From NCBI GenBank assembly GCA_964434865.1, contig CAYSWV010000008.1, positions 59,494-123,493 on the forward strand: a DNA stretch of 64,000 nucleotides, given 5' to 3'. Below, piece after piece: positions 52,416 to 61,927 of this stretch; the first letter of the stretch is position 1, and each line of letters starts with the position of its first letter. The notes under the pieces were generated by a model. That model was given only the letters and a program-made list of their open reading frames with translations. It did not search any database and was not told the DNA's origin. Position numbers and translations under genes: made by a program. This stretch comes from CAYSWV01 sp964434865 (GTDB lineage Bacteria; Cyanobacteriota; Cyanobacteriia; Thermostichales; Thermostichaceae).

Positions 52416-53375
52416 TCATAACGTCAAGTAATGTAAACTGAAGCGTTCTTGTTGATCCATCCAGACAGCTTTAGTTTCAAATCCTGCTGCTTGAGCCAGA
52501 GCTTGAAAGTCATCGATGCTGTATTTGTAGGAATATTCGGTACGAAGAATCTCTCCCGCTGTAAAGTGAACCTGAAGCGGCTTCTCACTGATCGAGACGG
52601 TTTGGTCTTGAAGACTGATTAGGCCCATTTCAATTCGGCCAATGGCATCGTTATACACCACATGATAATTGAACTGATCAAGCTGGAAATCAGCTTTCAA
52701 TTCTCGATTCATGCGACTCAATAAATTCATGGCAAAGGCAGCAGTGAAACCACTAGCATCACTATAAGCAGGCACCAAGATAGCCGGATCTTTTTTCAAA
52801 TCACAACCCACTAACAAGCCTCCATGAGGTCTGAGTAACGTGGCTGCATTCCTTAAAAAGCTTAAAGCTTGCTCAGGCTCAAAGTTGCCAATAGAGGAAC
52901 CTGGGAAAAACCCAACTTTGTGGTTGTGGGTAAATTTAAGGTCTTCAGGTAACACCAGAGGTTGGCTATAATCGGCACAGACAGCATAAACTGGCAAATG
53001 AGGATAACTCTGCGATAATCGGGTGCATGCTTCCAGAAGATGCTCCTTGGAGATGTCGAGACCCACATAGGCTTTCAAATAGGGTAACTCATCTAGCAGC
53101 AATCTAACTTTGTGGCTGCTACCACTGCCAAATTCAATTAGTACACCATCCCCGATCAATTGGCCCAGTTCTGAAGCATAGGTTTTCAAAATAGACACTT
53201 CAGATCGAGTTAAATAGTATTCTTCCACTTCACAGATTTGATCAAAGAGTTGTGAGCCTTTTTGATCATAGAGAAACTTGGGAGAAACCGATTTTTGAGG
53301 TTGTTGTAGCCCATGTAGAGCCTCAGCCTGAAAATCAGCTAGAGGGGGGTGTAGATCAACTAAAGTTGGGGTCAT
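52416..53375 (-). CDS. egtD: L-histidine N-alpha-methyltransferase EgtD
   Basis: EgtD trimethylates histidine to hercynine with SAM, the first step of ergothioneine synthesis. The 319-residue protein has the SAM-binding motif IEFGSGSSHK, KFLYDQKGSQLFDQICEVEEYYLTR at its N-terminus (the typical EgtD opening, shown in part), FFPGSSIGNFEP and a C-terminal YSYKYSIDDF. It overlaps the end of egtB by 20 bases on the same strand, so the two are translated together. All parts expected for an active enzyme are present. Confidence 0.94.
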   Translation of the reverse strand: MTPTLVDLHPPLADFQAEALHGLQQPQKSVSPKFLYDQKGSQLFDQICEVEEYYLTRSEVSILKTYASELGQLIGDGVLIEFGSGSSHKVRLLLDELPYLKAYVGLDISKEHLLEACTRLSQSYPHLPVYAVCADYSQPLVLPEDLKFTHNHKVGFFPGSSIGNFEPEQALSFLRNAATLLRPHGGLLVGCDLKKDPAILVPAYSDASGFTAAFAMNLLSRMNRELKADFQLDQFNYHVVYNDAIGRIEMGLISLQDQTVSISEKPLQVHFTAGEILRTEYSYKYSIDDFQALAQAAGFETKAVWMDQQERFSLHYLTL

Positions 53376-54690
53376 AGCTTGCTCCTAATCGGATACCTGA
53401 AAACTGCCACCGGGAAGCAGGTGGGAAAAAATTGCGATAAGTTAAGCGCAAATGATGTTGTGGCGTTGCACAGGAGCCACCCCGCAATACCATCTGATTG
53501 CACATAAACTTACCGTTGTACTCACCTACAGCGCCTGGCCATGACTGATACCCTGGGTAGGGAAGATAAGCACTTTGCGTCCATTCCCAAACATCCCCAA
53601 AAATCTGATCAGGTCGAGTGGTTCCTGCTGCAGGCCTTGGGTGTAAGCGATGAGACTCTAAAAAATGGCCCTTTAACGGAACGTTTGCCGCAGCCACTTC
53701 CCATTCTGATTCAGTGGGTAATCGTTTCCCTGACCAACGCGCAAAAGCATCTGCTTCAAAATAACTCACATGACAAACAGGTTCATTTAGGTTTAAAGGC
53801 TTTAGCCCTGAGAGTGTCGCGACCCACCACTGATCGTCTAGCCAATGCCAGTAAAGGGGAGCCCGCCAACTCAAGGTTTGAACAGCATGCCAGCCATCTG
53901 AGAGCCAAAGATCGGGTTTAGCGTAGCCCTGATCCTGGATAAATTCCAGATAATCTCCATTAGTCACCAACCGTGAGGCCAGCGTGAAATCCATTAAATG
54001 AACTTGATGTTGCGGGGTTTCATTATCGAAGACAAATGCACATTGAGCTTGATCACAACCCGGTTGGGGGCTACCTAGGGTGTAGAGGCCACCACTGTAG
54101 TCTAGGTAAGCGAGAGGGGGCCGTGGTAGCGACGAGGAGCTTTTTTCAGCCCCTTCAGTATCAGCATGGTAGGCTGGAAAAACAGGCTGAGAACACAAAA
54201 TATGCTTGATATCTGTAACCAATAATTCTTGATGTTGTTGTTCATGATGTAGCCCTAGAATGATCAAATCTGCCAGATCTTCACGTTCAAGTAGCACCAT
54301 CATGGCTTGATCCACATAGGCTCGATATTGGTAGATCTCTGCAACCGTGGGGCGAGATAGAAGACCACGCTGAGGTCGGGGATGACGAGATCCTACCGAT
54401 TCGTAGTATGAATTAAATAAAAAGTTAAAGTTAGGGTTAAAACATGTGTAGTTGGGCAAATAAGGAATCAAGATAAATGTTTCAAAAAACCAGGTTGTAT
54501 GAGCCAAATGCCATTTGGGCGGACTAACATCTGGCATACTTTGAATCACATGATCCTCAACAGCAAGAGGCTGGCACAAGGATTCACTCACTTGCCGGAT
54601 GGTGTGGTAGTGCTGAGTAACATTAGGATTGGGCGTTTTAGAGGTTTGTCGCGAGCTAGGTTGAACAACTTGAGATACAGAATGGGTCAT
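53356..54690 (-). CDS. egtB: hercynine oxygenase / sulfoxide synthase EgtB
   Basis: EgtB is a non-haem iron enzyme that joins hercynine to a cysteine-containing thiol with oxygen, making the sulfoxide intermediate of ergothioneine. The 444-residue protein has an N-terminal DinB-like four-helix domain with the iron-binding histidines in HLAHTTWFFET and HEQQHQE, and a C-terminal FGE-like domain with RLPTESEWEVAA, GDVWEWTQSAY and VLRGGSCATP. The start is an ATG. It is the first gene of the egtB-egtD pair; egtA, egtC and egtE are not seen here. Confidence 0.94.
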   Translation of the reverse strand: MTHSVSQVVQPSSRQTSKTPNPNVTQHYHTIRQVSESLCQPLAVEDHVIQSMPDVSPPKWHLAHTTWFFETFILIPYLPNYTCFNPNFNFLFNSYYESVGSRHPRPQRGLLSRPTVAEIYQYRAYVDQAMMVLLEREDLADLIILGLHHEQQHQELLVTDIKHILCSQPVFPAYHADTEGAEKSSSSLPRPPLAYLDYSGGLYTLGSPQPGCDQAQCAFVFDNETPQHQVHLMDFTLASRLVTNGDYLEFIQDQGYAKPDLWLSDGWHAVQTLSWRAPLYWHWLDDQWWVATLSGLKPLNLNEPVCHVSYFEADAFARWSGKRLPTESEWEVAAANVPLKGHFLESHRLHPRPAAGTTRPDQIFGDVWEWTQSAYLPYPGYQSWPGAVGEYNGKFMCNQMVLRGGSCATPQHHLRLTYRNFFPPASRWQFSGIRLGASYDPNFS

Positions 54691-54908
54691 GATTCCTAAG
54701 GCTACGCCTCAAATGTCTAGATAACTAATGTTCTGACTAACCAAGCGTCTGAATAACAGAATTGAGATTCAAGCTAAAAACCACGCCCTAGATTACCGCT
54801 GAGCACAAGTTTCAACCTGGTTACAGGACCTATCAACCACCACCAACCCTAAACCACCATGTGCACCAAGTCAATCCTGATCTCAAGCCTTTCAGTCATC
54901 CCAATAGT

Positions 54909-55949
54909 TCAAGATCTTAGCCCTGAGACATCAAAACGTTCCATAATGTAACAGAGACAGTCTTGATGAATAATTTTCGAATTCAAAGTCAACATACCTG
55001 GCATAAAAGGGATAGCGGTTCTTAATTGATCAGCCTGGCGATAAAAAAAGCGGTGACTGCTATCGATACCCTCAACATCATAAGCAGCCAACCAAGCCTC
55101 AGGTTTTAGCGTGCCCAGCAGGGTATGAGCTGGGATATCTTGAAAATTAAGTTGATCAAGATCAGGACGGAAGCAGATATCGGCTTCTACATCTCCAAAT
55201 CCAATCTGAGTCTCAGGATCCAGTTTTACTACAGCTACAGTGCGATACAAATCAATGTCTTGCGGTCTGACGGCTCGGGTTGGAATGTGATCTAAGTGCA
55301 AACAAGCCTTTAAAAATTCAAAAGCATGGGTGATCCCACCTGGCCGATCAGGTTTGCCACATTCAATCGTGATAGCTGGACACCATTGGCTGAAGGCCAT
55401 GGATTGCGTACCTTTGGGGTGAGTAAAGTACAGAACAGTTCGAGCAAATAAGGTAGCCAACTGTAATACAGGTGGATCGAGCCGATTCACACAAGCATAG
55501 TGAGGATTGAGGCCTGTATTATTGTGAACATCTACACTGGCAAACGTACCTCGGCTTAGCATGTGTTGCTTCACTTTAGAGGCCCAGGCATGATCAGGTG
55601 TAGAGCCAGCCATCCAAATGCGATTGTAGTCAGGCTGCTGATCAAGATGCCGTTGATTCAATTGAGCTGCTTTAATATTGCCAATTAAAAGGGAGAGAGA
55701 TCGAGGCAATGATTGGGTTTGATACTGTGTGAGTAGTTGGCGAACAGCTAGCCAACCTGTGGACTCGTTACCATGCAAGAGGACAGAAACAAACAAAGGC
55801 GGATAGCGACGACCTGGCAAATGAATCAAGGTAGGACCCGTTAAGCACTGATGCAGTTGTGTAGTATCAAGTTGCAGTAAACCCTCCGGCAACCGCGTCA
55901 GAACAGTCAACATGGAGTCACTGTCATCTAGCCAACCAAGATCTAACAC
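54909..55949 (-). CDS. M14-like deacylase (succinylglutamate desuccinylase/aspartoacylase family)
   Basis: This 346-residue zinc-dependent hydrolase has the M14/AspA motifs: LLHGNESTG (zinc-binding His and Glu), NIKAAQLNQRHLD, DVHNNTG (third zinc ligand) and the catalytic Glu in TIECGKPD. The C-terminal beta domain is present. The family removes acyl groups from amino acids; which substrate is used here is unknown. The start is an ATG. It lies 105 bases after pstB on the same strand, which may or may not imply cotranscription. Confidence 0.85.
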   Translation of the reverse strand: MLDLGWLDDSDSMLTVLTRLPEGLLQLDTTQLHQCLTGPTLIHLPGRRYPPLFVSVLLHGNESTGWLAVRQLLTQYQTQSLPRSLSLLIGNIKAAQLNQRHLDQQPDYNRIWMAGSTPDHAWASKVKQHMLSRGTFASVDVHNNTGLNPHYACVNRLDPPVLQLATLFARTVLYFTHPKGTQSMAFSQWCPAITIECGKPDRPGGITHAFEFLKACLHLDHIPTRAVRPQDIDLYRTVAVVKLDPETQIGFGDVEADICFRPDLDQLNFQDIPAHTLLGTLKPEAWLAAYDVEGIDSSHRFFYRQADQLRTAIPFMPGMLTLNSKIIHQDCLCYIMERFDVSGLRS

Positions 55950-56054
55950 TACACCATCTTTTCAAAACAATCAGATCAAACTAGCACTAAACTAGTCCCA
56001 TTAAGGACCTAAACTCAGTCCAGAGCAGGTGTCAACCAGGTTAATCCCCTTAAT

Positions 56055-56867
56055 TTAGCCAAAGCGACCACTGACATATTCTTCAGTCTCTCGTTGAGCC
56101 GGAGCATTAAAAATCCGTTCGGTCCGATTCAACTCAACGAGTCGACCAAACCGGACCCCTTGCTCATCGAGTTCAGTATTAAAAAATGCAGTAAAATCTG
56201 ATACACGAGCCGCTTGTTGCATGTTATGGGTCACAATCACGATCGTATAGCGTTGCTTCAATTCTTTGATTAATTCCTCAATTCGGAGGGTAGAAATGGG
56301 ATCTAAGGCCGAGCAGGGTTCGTCCATCAAGATCACTTCAGGTTGAATGGAGAGGGTACGGGCAATGCAAAGGCGTTGCTGCTGGCCACCAGAGAGTGAT
56401 AATCCACTTTGTTTCAGCTTATCTTTAACTTCATCCCATAAGGCTGCTTGTCGTAGACTTTGCTCAACCAGCTCATCAAAATCACCTTTATAGCCATTGA
56501 TCCGGGGACCAAACGCAATGTTCTCAAAGATGGTTTTAGGAAAAGGATTTGGCTTCTGAAACACTAGACCAATACGGCGACGAACATCTGCAGCATCTAC
56601 ACCCGGATCATACATATTGCTGCCATGAAATAAAATGGATCCCTCAACCCGAGCTGATCGAATCAGATCATTCATCCGATTAAAGCAGCGAAGCAGAGTA
56701 CTCTTGCCACAACCCGAAGGACCAATGAATGATGTAACGTGATTTTTGGGAATCTTGATATCAACATCCCGGACAGCTTTATAACTGCCATAGAAAACAC
56801 TAACGTTCTGCGCTTCAAGAACCGTGAGCAAATCGGCCTGTTGATTAGTCGTGGATACAGATCGCAT
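56055..56867 (-). CDS. pstB: phosphate ABC transporter ATP-binding protein PstB
   Basis: PstB energises high-affinity phosphate import. The protein shows Walker A GPSGCGKST, the Pst-specific CFNRMNDLI, LVFQKPNPFPKTIFENIAFG, the signature LSGGQQQR, Walker B VILMDEPCSALDP and the switch His in VTHNMQQA. The ATG at 56867 gives 270 residues, near the family norm; the frame extends 23 codons further to a TTG. The permease and binding-protein genes pstS, pstC and pstA are not adjacent, which is unusual. Confidence 0.93.
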   Translation of the reverse strand: MRSVSTTNQQADLLTVLEAQNVSVFYGSYKAVRDVDIKIPKNHVTSFIGPSGCGKSTLLRCFNRMNDLIRSARVEGSILFHGSNMYDPGVDAADVRRRIGLVFQKPNPFPKTIFENIAFGPRINGYKGDFDELVEQSLRQAALWDEVKDKLKQSGLSLSGGQQQRLCIARTLSIQPEVILMDEPCSALDPISTLRIEELIKELKQRYTIVIVTHNMQQAARVSDFTAFFNTELDEQGVRFGRLVELNRTERIFNAPAQRETEEYVSGRFG

Positions 56868-57393
56868 GTCAGTAGCACCCAAAACAGCGTGGTCACCTGG
56901 GTTTGTCTGGTGCCTTAATCCAAAGACTTGAATCAAGCTTAGAAGTTAAGGAGACCATTCATGTGCAGGAATCGGACGAATTCAAGAAAGCATCTTACCA
57001 GAAACAGGGCTATTTGACCTAGATTATGATGTTAGTGAAGAACATTAATATTCAATTATTGATTTGATAACTTAAGATTAATGCCTAGATGACCTAACGG
57101 ACAACTGGCCTGATGACCAAGGTGATGATCTAAAACGCAATAATCCAAATCGTGATGATCTAAACCTAAATACATATAAACCTAAACACAATGGGATAAA
57201 TCTCCAAAGCCATCGAGTTGTAATGATTAGAATAGAGCTTCATGAGATCAGGGCTAAAAATTGGCTAGGGTCAAGTCTGGTTAAGACCAAACTCTGATCT
57301 CTGGAGGTTTAACTGTGAACTCATTTTGTATCTTACAAAACATACACGCCTATAACAATCTGACAGTCTTACTGGACTTGTGCACTCGATCAA
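56868..57393. other. intergenic region between divergent pstB and WG-repeat genes
   Basis: This region is AT-rich with a degenerate repeat around TGATGATCTAAA between 57110 and 57180. It contains a strong Shine-Dalgarno (GGAGG at 57303-57307) before a GTG at 57315 that opens a 65-codon frame overlapping the start of the WG-repeat gene in another frame. I found no convincing Pho box upstream of pstB. Confidence 0.5.
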
Positions 57394-58575
57394 ATGGTGA
57401 TGCTAATGGTTCAACCGTCACGCTGGATAAAAGCTATGGGACTCTTGGGATCTCTTTTACTATGGGAAGGGACTTGGCCTCAAATGGCACGAGCTGCTCA
57501 TGTTTACACTGATCTCATCAACTTCAGCCATCAGAGCCAGGACACTTTAGGAGTGCTATTGCCACTCAAATGGAGCACTTGGCTTTCGCGAATTTCGTTT
57601 CAACCCGAAACATCCTACCCGTTAGTGATTCAGCCTCAATTTGATCGAGCCCGGCCTTTTTCAGAAGGCTTGGCAGCTGTAAGTGTGGGAGGTAAGTGGG
57701 GTTTTATTAATCGCAAGGGAACAATGGTTGTTCCATTTCAATATGATTTTGTGTGGCCCTTTTCAGAAGGCAAAGCAGCAGTCAAGCTGAATAATCGCTG
57801 GGGCTTTATTGATCGATCTGGGACTACTGTGATTCCGTTTCAATATGAACGGGCTGTCAAGTTTTCAGAGGGCTTGGCTCCGGTCCGAATCGAGGGGAAG
57901 GTGGGCTATATCAACTCAAGGGGATCGATAGTGATCCCACCCCAATTTCGGGTTGGTCAGCCCTTTGCAGAGGGTCTAGCCTCCGTTAAAAGTGGAGATC
58001 GATGGGGCTACATCAACTTACAGGGTGAGTTTGTAATTGCACCTCAATTTCAAGACGGTGGTAGTTTTTCGCACGGTCTAGCTGTTGTCAAGCAGCAGCA
58101 GCGATATGGCTTCGTTAATCGACAAGGACAGATTCAGATTCCGATTCAATATCAGCGAGCCCTAAGCTTTGCAGAAGGGTACGGGTTGGTCCAGATCTCG
58201 GAGCAGTGGGGCTTCATTGATCGGCAGGGGGCTTGGATTATCCCTCCCCAATTTGATCAGGCCTTTAAATTTTCGGAAGGGTTAGCTGCTGTAGAACAAA
58301 AGGGTAAAGCCTTTTACGTGAGTCCAGCAGGTGAGATTGCCCTGCGCTCACCCCTGCAGTTAGGGTATGGAGTTGCGCTCAATTTTTCTGAAAGTTTAGC
58401 TCCTATTGGAGTGAATGGTCTCTGGGGGTTTATTGATCGAGACGGTAAACTAGCTATCCCCTTACAATTTGATAAAACTGCCTTTTTTTCACAAGGGCTG
58501 GCTGCTGTGAACATTGATGGCAAATGGGGCTATATCCAAAGCGATCCCGCTTCAACTCTTAGAGGGTCTCACTAG
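57394..58575 (+). CDS. secreted WG-repeat protein
   Basis: This 393-residue protein has an N-terminal signal peptide (basic residues, then MGLLGSLLLW, cleavage probably after ARAA near residue 35) and at least nine WG repeats of about 35-40 residues with the core SEGLAAV-x5-KWGFI(N/D)R-G-x3-IP-QF. WG repeats form beta structures and are thought to mediate binding; no enzyme motif is present. The start is uncertain: the ATG at 57394 has no ribosome-binding site, whereas a strong one upstream belongs to a different frame. Confidence 0.85.
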   Translation: MVMLMVQPSRWIKAMGLLGSLLLWEGTWPQMARAAHVYTDLINFSHQSQDTLGVLLPLKWSTWLSRISFQPETSYPLVIQPQFDRARPFSEGLAAVSVGGKWGFINRKGTMVVPFQYDFVWPFSEGKAAVKLNNRWGFIDRSGTTVIPFQYERAVKFSEGLAPVRIEGKVGYINSRGSIVIPPQFRVGQPFAEGLASVKSGDRWGYINLQGEFVIAPQFQDGGSFSHGLAVVKQQQRYGFVNRQGQIQIPIQYQRALSFAEGYGLVQISEQWGFIDRQGAWIIPPQFDQAFKFSEGLAAVEQKGKAFYVSPAGEIALRSPLQLGYGVALNFSESLAPIGVNGLWGFIDRDGKLAIPLQFDKTAFFSQGLAAVNIDGKWGYIQSDPASTLRGSH

Positions 58576-59071
58576 ATCTTTGTAACCGCTCGGTCGATTT
58601 GACTCATCAGGCCTCATACAACTAGACTCATACAACTAGGGGCAGCATAACTCTCTACTGAGGCATCATCAGGTTGTTTTCAAGACGTTAAAGCTAGGAG
58701 TTGATCGCATTGAGGCTGTTGAATTAGACCTACCTAGTCTTCTCAACTGGGATGGCCTGGTTGTCTTGAATCATAAGCACATTCATGCTTAATTTGATTA
58801 TTAAGGCTAGATTTAGAGAGGAGTCTGTGCATGACGAGGTGCTAGACCTAGCCTGGTAGTTACTCATGGTTAAAGGTAAGATCAATAAGTTAGATCAGTA
58901 AGCTAGCGATTAGTGAACCCATGCGTGGATAGCTTTATCCACACTATCAAATCCTACTAGAGTATCTAATAAGCCTCTAATGATAGGGTTAACCTTCTGT
59001 GAGATTACCTACTCTCTAAGAGATACACCGCATTTGAAACGTGTTGCTCTGTCGTAATACCACCCTAATCT
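58576..59071. other. intergenic region with a 14-bp duplication
   Basis: These 496 bases between the WG-repeat and HD-domain genes show no convincing open frame. CTCATACAACTAG occurs at 58613-58625 and 58627-58639, a 14-base tandem duplication. No clear promoter or terminator is recognised. Confidence 0.6.
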
Positions 59072-59932
59072 ATGTTTAATCCGACTCAAGTCCTGATCAA
59101 GTCCTTCATCACTAAGATCAATATGGGGTGTTGCCCTATAACCGATGAGGTGAGACATACTTATACTGATTTGCTGCATTGGGTTGCAACCCTAGCTTTG
59201 GAAACGATAGCCAGCAGCGATGCCCTATATCACAATATTGAGCATACAATTTTTGTGACGTTGGTAGGTCAAGAAATTTTATGGGGTAAGTACGTCAAAG
59301 TGGGCCATGTTTTAGCAGAAGACTGGCTTCATTTTATGATTTCGTTAATCTGTCATGATATTGGCTATGTTAAAGGCATCTGCCAGCTCGATCAAGAATC
59401 TGAACGACTCTTTGCTACTGGACAAGCTAACAACCTGATTTATCTGCCAGAAGGAGCCACTGATGCTAGCTTAGCTCCCTACCATGTTGATCGAGGAAAG
59501 CTATTTATTGAAGAGCGATTTAAAGGCCACCCGCTTTTAAATATTGATGTCATTAAGCACAATATTGAATTAACTCGTTTTCCAGTTCCTTTAGATGGTG
59601 ATCATCAAGATACTAAAGGGTACCCAGGTTTGGTTCGAGCAGCTGATTTAATTGGTCAGATGAGTGATCCTCGCTACCTCCAAAAGATTCCAGCCCTTTT
59701 TTTTGAATTCGAAGAAACAGGTGTCAATCAGAAACTAGGTTATGCAAACCCTGAAGACTTAAGGCGCAACTACCCCAAATTTTACTGGAATAGTGTGTAC
59801 CCCTATATCATTGATGCGTCTCGCTACCTTAAGTTGACTCAAGCTGGTAATCAAATCCTGGCTAATCTCTATTCTCATGTCTTTGAAATTGAGCATGAGT
59901 TTGATCTCCATCCTTGTCGTAAACCAACTTAA
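59072..59932 (+). CDS. HD-domain metalloprotein (Npun_R2479 family)
   Basis: This 286-residue protein has HD-phosphohydrolase motifs: the first His in HNIEHT, the HD pair in ICHDIGY and a later Asp in VRAADLIGQM. The pattern matches a cyanobacterial HD-domain metalloprotein family whose substrate is unknown; HD enzymes usually hydrolyse phosphate esters of nucleotides, including signalling nucleotides. The frame starts at an ATG without a clear ribosome-binding site. The stop is followed by a scaffold gap after 8 bases. Confidence 0.82.
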   Translation: MFNPTQVLIKSFITKINMGCCPITDEVRHTYTDLLHWVATLALETIASSDALYHNIEHTIFVTLVGQEILWGKYVKVGHVLAEDWLHFMISLICHDIGYVKGICQLDQESERLFATGQANNLIYLPEGATDASLAPYHVDRGKLFIEERFKGHPLLNIDVIKHNIELTRFPVPLDGDHQDTKGYPGLVRAADLIGQMSDPRYLQKIPALFFEFEETGVNQKLGYANPEDLRRNYPKFYWNSVYPYIIDASRYLKLTQAGNQILANLYSHVFEIEHEFDLHPCRKPT

Positions 59933-59940
59933 CCAAGCCC

Positions 59941-60040
59941 NNNNNNNNNNNNNNNNNNNNNNNNNNNNNNNNNNNNNNNNNNNNNNNNNNNNNNNNNNNN
60001 NNNNNNNNNNNNNNNNNNNNNNNNNNNNNNNNNNNNNNNN
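59941..60040. other. scaffold gap (100 N)
   Basis: This gap lies between the convergent stops of the HD-domain and GT39 genes. The short sequence CAAGCCC occurs just before and just after the N run, hinting at another repeat, but too little is visible to be sure. Confidence 0.9.
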
Positions 60041-60077
60041 TCAAGCCCACGGTACAGGTCAAGTCGGCTCTCTACAA

Positions 60078-61862
60078 TTATTGAAGCAAGTCTGCAAGAT
60101 CGTGTTCCGTGATGGGGGGATCGAGTTGAATGAGTTGAAAAGCCCCAAATCTTTGCACCCATTGTTGGTGAATAGGCAGAAGACCTACCTGATCAACATC
60201 AAAAGCTGTACCCACTAATACAGTGGGAGATTGGATCGGCAAAACGGATACAAGATCGAGTGGCTCACTCAAAAAGAGAATCGGGCGCTGAGAGTAAAAG
60301 ACTAAACTAGGTTTGGGCTGTCCTAACATAATAATTTCGGTGCCAAGATAAGCGGGTTGTCCCAACTCTACAGCTAGTTGTCGGAGAGGTAATTGTCGCT
60401 GCCCATCTAAAAAAAAGATCACAACCGTGACAACCAAAAGGGTAAAGCCTAGCGAGCCGATCAGATTGATCAGCCATAACCATTGAAAGTGCTGTTTGAT
60501 CATAAGTATCCAACCCAGGAACAGGGTAATACCCCAGATCCAAGCACCTACACTAGGAATCCATGACATTTCTAGATCGACGACTAAGGTCGGAGCCGCA
60601 GTATCAGGACCTAACAACTGAGGTAAAGTGGCCATAGCCCATGTTAAACCACCCCAGATCAGGAGATTACAACCTATCGTTAAGCGAGTACCCATTACCC
60701 TTGCCATGCCAAGCAGATCACGGTTAATCAAATCAGCCCACATCAAGGTCACAAGAATAGCAGCGGCGGGCATGAGAGGTAATAGGTAACTGGGTAATTT
60801 GGTAACAGCAACATTGAAAAATAGCAAGACACTGAAAAACCAAGATAAAGCTAGTAAAGCTAGTTGGGTAGAACGAGGCCGCAGACGCCAAGCTTCCACT
60901 CGCCAAAAGGCTAATCGATAGATGGCTAACGGTAGGTACACTGAAAAAGGACAAAATCCAACCAGGATGACAAAAAAATAAAAGTACCATGGGGCTGAAT
61001 GGTTGTTGACAACCTGAGTAAATCGTTCAAGGTTGTGATAGCCAAAAAACGAATTGATGAAAGCTGATCCATGAATCCAAGAGACCAAGACATACCATGG
61101 AGCGGCAATCACCAATAAAATCAGAGATCCCCTGAGAGGGCGAAGAGCTTTAATCTCCGATCGCCAGGCCCCCGCCATGACTAAAAAACTGCTGATGCTC
61201 AAGATAGGCAATACAATCCCAATCGGACCCTTGGTTAAAGTGCCCAGTGCCATCGAGGCATAGAAAAGGGTGTACCACCAGGTTTTAACTCTAGGTGACT
61301 CAGCCACATAACCTTGAAAAAAGCTTAATGAAGCCGCCGTAATCCAAAATGTGAGCACCATGTCTGATACCCCGGTGCGTGCCCAAACCACATTTAACGG
61401 AGTTAAGGCAACCATGGCAGCACCCAGCCCAGCTGTCACGTAGCGCTGGGGTTCAAGGCCCTGATATTGTTGTGAACTTTGAAGAAACGCCTCTCTTGAA
61501 AGGGTGCCAAATGACAGCAAAACTAAAAAGATGATAATGACAATCCCACTGCCAGCCAAGGCCGAGGGTAGCCTGATAGCCCATTCATTAAACCCTAAGA
61601 TCTGATAGCCTATGGCCATTAACCAATAGATCAAGGGCGGCTTATCAAACCTCGGGATACCATTGAAAACAGGTGTAATCCAATCCCCTGTTACCACCAT
61701 CTGCCGAGCTGCTTCCGCAAATAGAGGTTCAGTCTCATCCACCAAACCTACTGCACCTAAATTCAACAGAAACGAGATCCAACAAACACTGAGGACCCAA
61801 ACCCAAACCACCACCCAAGCTAATCTGGGATGCTGGTGGATCCATAGAAGCACTCGGGACAT
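60078..61862 (-). CDS. GT39-family (ArnT-like) membrane glycosyltransferase
   Basis: This 594-residue protein has about a dozen membrane spans and the N-terminal signature of PMT/ArnT-type GT-C enzymes: the catalytic acidic residue in LVDETEPLFAEAARQM, then GDWITPVFNG and FDKPPLIYWLM. Such enzymes use polyprenyl-phosphate sugars to glycosylate lipids or proteins on the outer face of the membrane. The substrate is unknown. The start is an ATG. It lies downstream of a membrane TPR protein on the same strand (65 bases). Confidence 0.88.
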   Translation of the reverse strand: MSRVLLWIHQHPRLAWVVVWVWVLSVCWISFLLNLGAVGLVDETEPLFAEAARQMVVTGDWITPVFNGIPRFDKPPLIYWLMAIGYQILGFNEWAIRLPSALAGSGIVIIIFLVLLSFGTLSREAFLQSSQQYQGLEPQRYVTAGLGAAMVALTPLNVVWARTGVSDMVLTFWITAASLSFFQGYVAESPRVKTWWYTLFYASMALGTLTKGPIGIVLPILSISSFLVMAGAWRSEIKALRPLRGSLILLVIAAPWYVLVSWIHGSAFINSFFGYHNLERFTQVVNNHSAPWYFYFFVILVGFCPFSVYLPLAIYRLAFWRVEAWRLRPRSTQLALLALSWFFSVLLFFNVAVTKLPSYLLPLMPAAAILVTLMWADLINRDLLGMARVMGTRLTIGCNLLIWGGLTWAMATLPQLLGPDTAAPTLVVDLEMSWIPSVGAWIWGITLFLGWILMIKQHFQWLWLINLIGSLGFTLLVVTVVIFFLDGQRQLPLRQLAVELGQPAYLGTEIIMLGQPKPSLVFYSQRPILFLSEPLDLVSVLPIQSPTVLVGTAFDVDQVGLLPIHQQWVQRFGAFQLIQLDPPITEHDLADLLQ

Positions 61863-61927
61863 GCCTGATCACCTCAAAACCCTAATCAGGATCTAGCCAT
61901 CCTAGGATGCATCGCTAACTGACTCCG

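Noticed and set aside
56868..57060. Pho box upstream of pstB
   Set aside because: Only one partial match to the CTTAACC-type half site is visible; the expected two or three spaced copies are missing.
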